Shown: positions 59,413 through 64,000 of the stretch, in pieces | Layout of the letters: each line of letters starts with the position of its first letter | Numbering within the stretch: the first letter of the stretch is position 1 | Assembly: GCF_017901155.1 (NCBI RefSeq) | Contig: NZ_CP072800.1 | Coordinates: 2,383,283 to 2,447,282 of the forward strand | DNA: 64,000 bases | Direction: 5' to 3' | Source of the DNA: Candidatus Thiothrix anitrata | GTDB lineage: Bacteria > Pseudomonadota > Gammaproteobacteria > Thiotrichales > Thiotrichaceae | Made by a program: the position numbers and the translations under genes | The notes under the pieces: generated by a model | Told to the model about the DNA's origin: nothing | What the model saw: the letters and a program-made list of their open reading frames with translations, nothing else | Database searches by the model: none

Positions 59413-60705
59413 ATGACAAACGTAAACCGTCGACAGTTTTTGAAAACCCTGAGTGCGGGTGGTTTGGTTTTGCTATCCGGCATTTCGACCCGTAGCTGGG
59501 GTGCAAATGCTAATGTGGTGATTATCGGTGGCGGTACGGCTGGGGCAACGGCTGCCAAGTACCTGAAACTCGCCGACCCTAGCATTAACATTACCCTGAT
59601 CGAAAAAAATGCGCACTACTACACCTGTTACATGAGTAACGAAGTATTGGGTGGTGGGCGCACTTTAGACTCCCTGAAATTCGGTTACGAGGGTTTGCAA
59701 CGGCGGGGTATTACCGTGGTGCAGGCTGAAGTCACTGCTATTGATGCTGTGGCTAAATCCGTGCAAACCACTGCTGGCAATTTCCCCTATGATCGCTGCA
59801 TTGTCGCGCCGGGGATCGACTACCGCTACGAAACCATTGAAAATTACAGTGCGGATGTGACGCAACAGATTCCACACGCATGGAAAGCAGGTGAGCAAAC
59901 CACCTTGCTGCGTTCCCAGCTTGAAGCCATGCCTAACGGCGGCACATTCGTAATGGTTGCACCACCCAACCCTTACCGTTGCCCGCCTGCGCCGTATGAG
60001 CGTGCCAGCCAAGTCGCGAGTTATTTCAAAAAGCACAAACCCAACAGCAAAGTGTTGATCCTTGATCCGAAAACCAGCTTTGCCAAACAAGCGTTGTTTG
60101 AAGAAGGTTGGATGAATTTATACGGTTACGGGCGTGACGGTGACATGATTGAATGGGCTTCAGGCGGAACCAATGCCGTGGTGAGTTTGGATGTTGCCAC
60201 GAAAACCGTTACAACCGCAGGTGGCGAAAGAATTGTAGCCAACGTGTTGAACATTATTCCGGCACAAAAAGCGGGTGCGTTGGCGTTCAGTGCTGGATTA
60301 ACCGATAGCAGTGGCTGGTGTCCGGTTGCCGTTGCTAGCTTTGAATCCACCTTGCATGACAATATTCACGTCATTGGTGATGCGTGTATTGCTAATCCGT
60401 TGCCCAAATCAGGTTTCGCCGCGAATTCGGAGGCCAAAGCCTGCGCCTTAGCCGTAGCAGCGTTATTGAACGGGCGAGAACCGGGCAGAACCTCATTTTC
60501 TAACGGTTGCTACAGCGTGGTTGGGGATGATTACGCGATTTCTATTGTTGGGATTTATCGGTTGTCAGCCGACGGCAGAACGATTGAAACCGCTCCCAAT
60601 TCTGGGGGCATGTCACCGTTGGCAGCCGCAGAAGAAGAACGTTTAATCGACGTGCAATACGCTTACAGTTGGTACAACAACTTTACGCAGGATGTGTTCT
60701 TTTAA
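59413..60705 (+). CDS. fccB: Flavocytochrome c sulfide dehydrogenase flavoprotein subunit
   Basis: The 430-residue protein has a Tat signal (NRRQFLKTLSAGGLVLLSG). The FAD motif VVIIGGGTAGATAAKYL follows. YYTCYMSNEVLGG carries the Cys that binds FAD covalently in Allochromatium FccB. The redox Cys pair is in NPYRCPPAPYER and SGWCPVAV. NIHVIGDACIANPLPKSGFAANSEA is also typical. It would oxidise sulfide in the periplasm and pass electrons to a cytochrome. No separate fccA is adjacent, so the cytochrome module within the upstream giant protein is the probable partner. AGGAG of its ribosome site overlaps the DUF1501 stop. Confidence 0.9.
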   Translation: MTNVNRRQFLKTLSAGGLVLLSGISTRSWGANANVVIIGGGTAGATAAKYLKLADPSINITLIEKNAHYYTCYMSNEVLGGGRTLDSLKFGYEGLQRRGITVVQAEVTAIDAVAKSVQTTAGNFPYDRCIVAPGIDYRYETIENYSADVTQQIPHAWKAGEQTTLLRSQLEAMPNGGTFVMVAPPNPYRCPPAPYERASQVASYFKKHKPNSKVLILDPKTSFAKQALFEEGWMNLYGYGRDGDMIEWASGGTNAVVSLDVATKTVTTAGGERIVANVLNIIPAQKAGALAFSAGLTDSSGWCPVAVASFESTLHDNIHVIGDACIANPLPKSGFAANSEAKACALAVAALLNGREPGRTSFSNGCYSVVGDDYAISIVGIYRLSADGRTIETAPNSGGMSPLAAAEEERLIDVQYAYSWYNNFTQDVFF

Positions 60706-60716
60706 AGCTGGTAGAA

Positions 60717-60747
60717 TCCGACACCATTGCCTGTCAGAGGTGTCGGA
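60717..60747 (+). terminator. Stem-loop after fccB
   Basis: CCGACACC (60718-60725) pairs perfectly with GGTGTCGG (60739-60746), with an extra T-A pair at the base and a 13-base loop. It lies twelve bases after the fccB stop and probably ends the three-gene transcript. There is no T-run, so it may also act as a processing or leader element of rlmD. Confidence 0.5.
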
Positions 60748-60761
60748 GTCTAAATATCAGC

Positions 60762-62099
60762 ATGAGTCGCAGCAGAAAACCCCGTGGCGTAAAAAACAGC
60801 CCACTTGTCGAAACCACTATCGAATCCCTCACGCTTGACGGTCAGGGTGTCGCCCACATTGACGGCAAAACCGTATTCATTGACGGTGCGTTGCCGGGTG
60901 AAACCGTCGCTTTTCGCTACACCTCTTATAAAGCCAAACACGACGAAGGCAAGGTCGAAACCGTCCTTACGCCATCACCAGAACGGGTAGAGCCGCGTTG
61001 CGAACACTTCGGCGTATGCGGCGCGTGTAGCTGGCAACACATTTCGCTGGAAGGGCAAATTCGCCACAAACAGCAAGCCATGCTCAATAATCTTAAATAC
61101 ATCGGCAAAGTCGAACCTGAAACAGTGCTTGAACCCTTGACCGCTGAAGGTTGGGCATACCGTCGTAAAGCCCGTTTGGGGGCGCGTTGGGTACGCAAGA
61201 AAGAAAAGGCTTTGGTGGGTTTCCGCGAAAAAGAAGGTGGTTTCCTCGCAGAACTCAACCGTTGCGAAATTTTACACCCTAGCATCGGCGAGCATCTCAC
61301 TGATTTTCAAGCGTTAGTGGGGGGCATGGAGGCGCGTGAAACCATTCCGCAAATCGAAGTGGCAGTGGGTGATAATGCCACTGCGCTGGTGGTGCGTCAC
61401 ATGGAACCCTTGTCTGACACAGACACGCAAAAATTAATCGACTTTGCCCGCGAGTGGGATTATCAGCTTTATTTGCAGCCTAAAGGCCCTGAAACGGTTC
61501 ACTGCATTTATCCTGAAAACTCGACGTTGTATTACGAACATCCGCAGTTCAATACCAAAGTAGGTTTTGTCCCGCTCGACTTTTTCCAAGTTAATCAACC
61601 GCTCAACCGTAAAATGGTAGCGCGTGCCTTGGAATTGCTTGCACCTGAACCCACCGATACGGTATTGGATTTATTCTGTGGCTTGGGCAATTTTACTTTG
61701 CCATTGGCGCGTCATGCCGCGCAAGTGATTGGTGTGGAAGGCGATATGGCGATGGTGGAACGCGCTCGTGCGGCGGCGCACGCCAACGACATTCACAATA
61801 CCGATTACTACGCTTGTAACCTGATGGGCGAGGATTTACACCGCGAACCCTGGCTGAAAAAACACCGTTACGACAAGATTTTACTTGATCCACCGCGTGC
61901 AGGTGCTAAAGAAATCATTGAGCATATCGGCAAGCTCAAAGCGGGACGCATTGTGTATATTTCCTGCGATCCGGCAACGTTAGCGCGTGACGCGGGTGAA
62001 TTGGTGAATACGCATGGCTACCGCTTAGTGAGTGCAGGGGTGATGGATATGTTCCCGCATACGTCGCACGTTGAATCCATTGCGGTGTTTGAGAAATAG
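60762..62099 (+). CDS. rlmD: 23S rRNA (uracil-1939-C5) methyltransferase
   Basis: The 445-residue enzyme has a TRAM domain (about residues 12-70, LVETTIESLTLDGQGVAH). The iron-sulfur Cys motif is CEHFGVCGACSWQH. The SAM motif is VLDLFCGLGNFTLPLA, then LLDPPRAGAKEI and the catalytic Cys in IVYISCDPATLARD. This set is RlmD/RumA. I choose ATG 60762 (start MSRSRKPRG). The frame is open upstream to 60669, inside fccB, but that part is not conserved in the family. Confidence 0.94.
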   Translation: MSRSRKPRGVKNSPLVETTIESLTLDGQGVAHIDGKTVFIDGALPGETVAFRYTSYKAKHDEGKVETVLTPSPERVEPRCEHFGVCGACSWQHISLEGQIRHKQQAMLNNLKYIGKVEPETVLEPLTAEGWAYRRKARLGARWVRKKEKALVGFREKEGGFLAELNRCEILHPSIGEHLTDFQALVGGMEARETIPQIEVAVGDNATALVVRHMEPLSDTDTQKLIDFAREWDYQLYLQPKGPETVHCIYPENSTLYYEHPQFNTKVGFVPLDFFQVNQPLNRKMVARALELLAPEPTDTVLDLFCGLGNFTLPLARHAAQVIGVEGDMAMVERARAAAHANDIHNTDYYACNLMGEDLHREPWLKKHRYDKILLDPPRAGAKEIIEHIGKLKAGRIVYISCDPATLARDAGELVNTHGYRLVSAGVMDMFPHTSHVESIAVFEK

Positions 62100-62112
62100 G
62101 CAAGAGGATAGT

Positions 62113-64000
<1,888 letters not shown>

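Overview
The window looks like a chromosomal stretch of a sulfur-oxidising gammaproteobacterium, most likely of the Thiothrix/Thiotrichales type. This rests on proteobacterial housekeeping genes (mutS, rep, prmB, slyX, glyA-nrdR-ribD-ribE, gspDEF), a bidirectional NAD-linked [NiFe] hydrogenase (hoxFUYHW), a phosphoribulokinase-family gene and a flavocytochrome c sulfide dehydrogenase flavoprotein (fccB). The genus is inference; no rRNA or tRNA gene is present to fix it. Genes are tightly packed, many overlap by 1-12 bases, and no gap exceeds about 250 bases.

Layout. 1-1450: 3' part of a ferric-iron ABC permease and its binding protein, separated by a hairpin terminator (all minus). 1643-4474: ComEA-like protein, a UPF0323-type lipoprotein with a glutathionylspermidine-synthase-like enzyme, and a small membrane protein. 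4605-8500: Nudix hydrolase, then ilvBNC (minus). 8729-13518: gspDEF of type II secretion. 13507-17550: mutS, slyX, argG (minus). 17702-18797: a secreted ankyrin-like protein and an orphan of 79 residues. 18933-23827: hoxFUYHW (minus), divergent from a phosphoribulokinase homologue whose catalytic residues are replaced. 24909-29896: nadB, an esterase, a 54-residue Cys-rich protein, prmB, psd, pyrE. 29893-33768: an AAA ATPase, a TOPRIM-like protein and rep in one tight minus-strand string. 33852-35521: thioredoxin-like protein, ampD and a META-domain protein. 35613-41350: glyA, nrdR, ribD, ribE, selD, selU. 41356-48896: roadblock protein, spermidine-synthase-like protein, selO, a helicase-ankyrin fusion, rluA, murB. 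49001-60705: the most unusual locus. 60762-64000: rlmD, an AlbA/ATPase-type regulator with a 10-base tandem repeat, and the 5' part of ligA.

The strongest candidate for a new system is 49001-60705: a secreted protein of 3032 residues, a DUF1501 protein with a Tat-type signal, and an FccB-like flavoprotein with a Tat-type signal. The giant protein holds six PA14-like modules, five fibronectin type III modules, four CXXCH haem sites and two jelly-roll-like modules. Its second and third haem sites lie in a stretch that resembles FccA, the dihaem partner of FccB, and no separate fccA is present. I infer that the cytochrome subunit of a sulfide dehydrogenase has been built into a very large extracytoplasmic protein.

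Other points of interest are the inactive-looking phosphoribulokinase next to hoxFUYHW, the AAA/TOPRIM pair (like a split OLD or PARIS defence module) placed one base before rep, the helicase-ankyrin fusion, a possible phase-variable switch at 63264-63297, and a palindromic GC-rich insertion carried in frame inside mutS.
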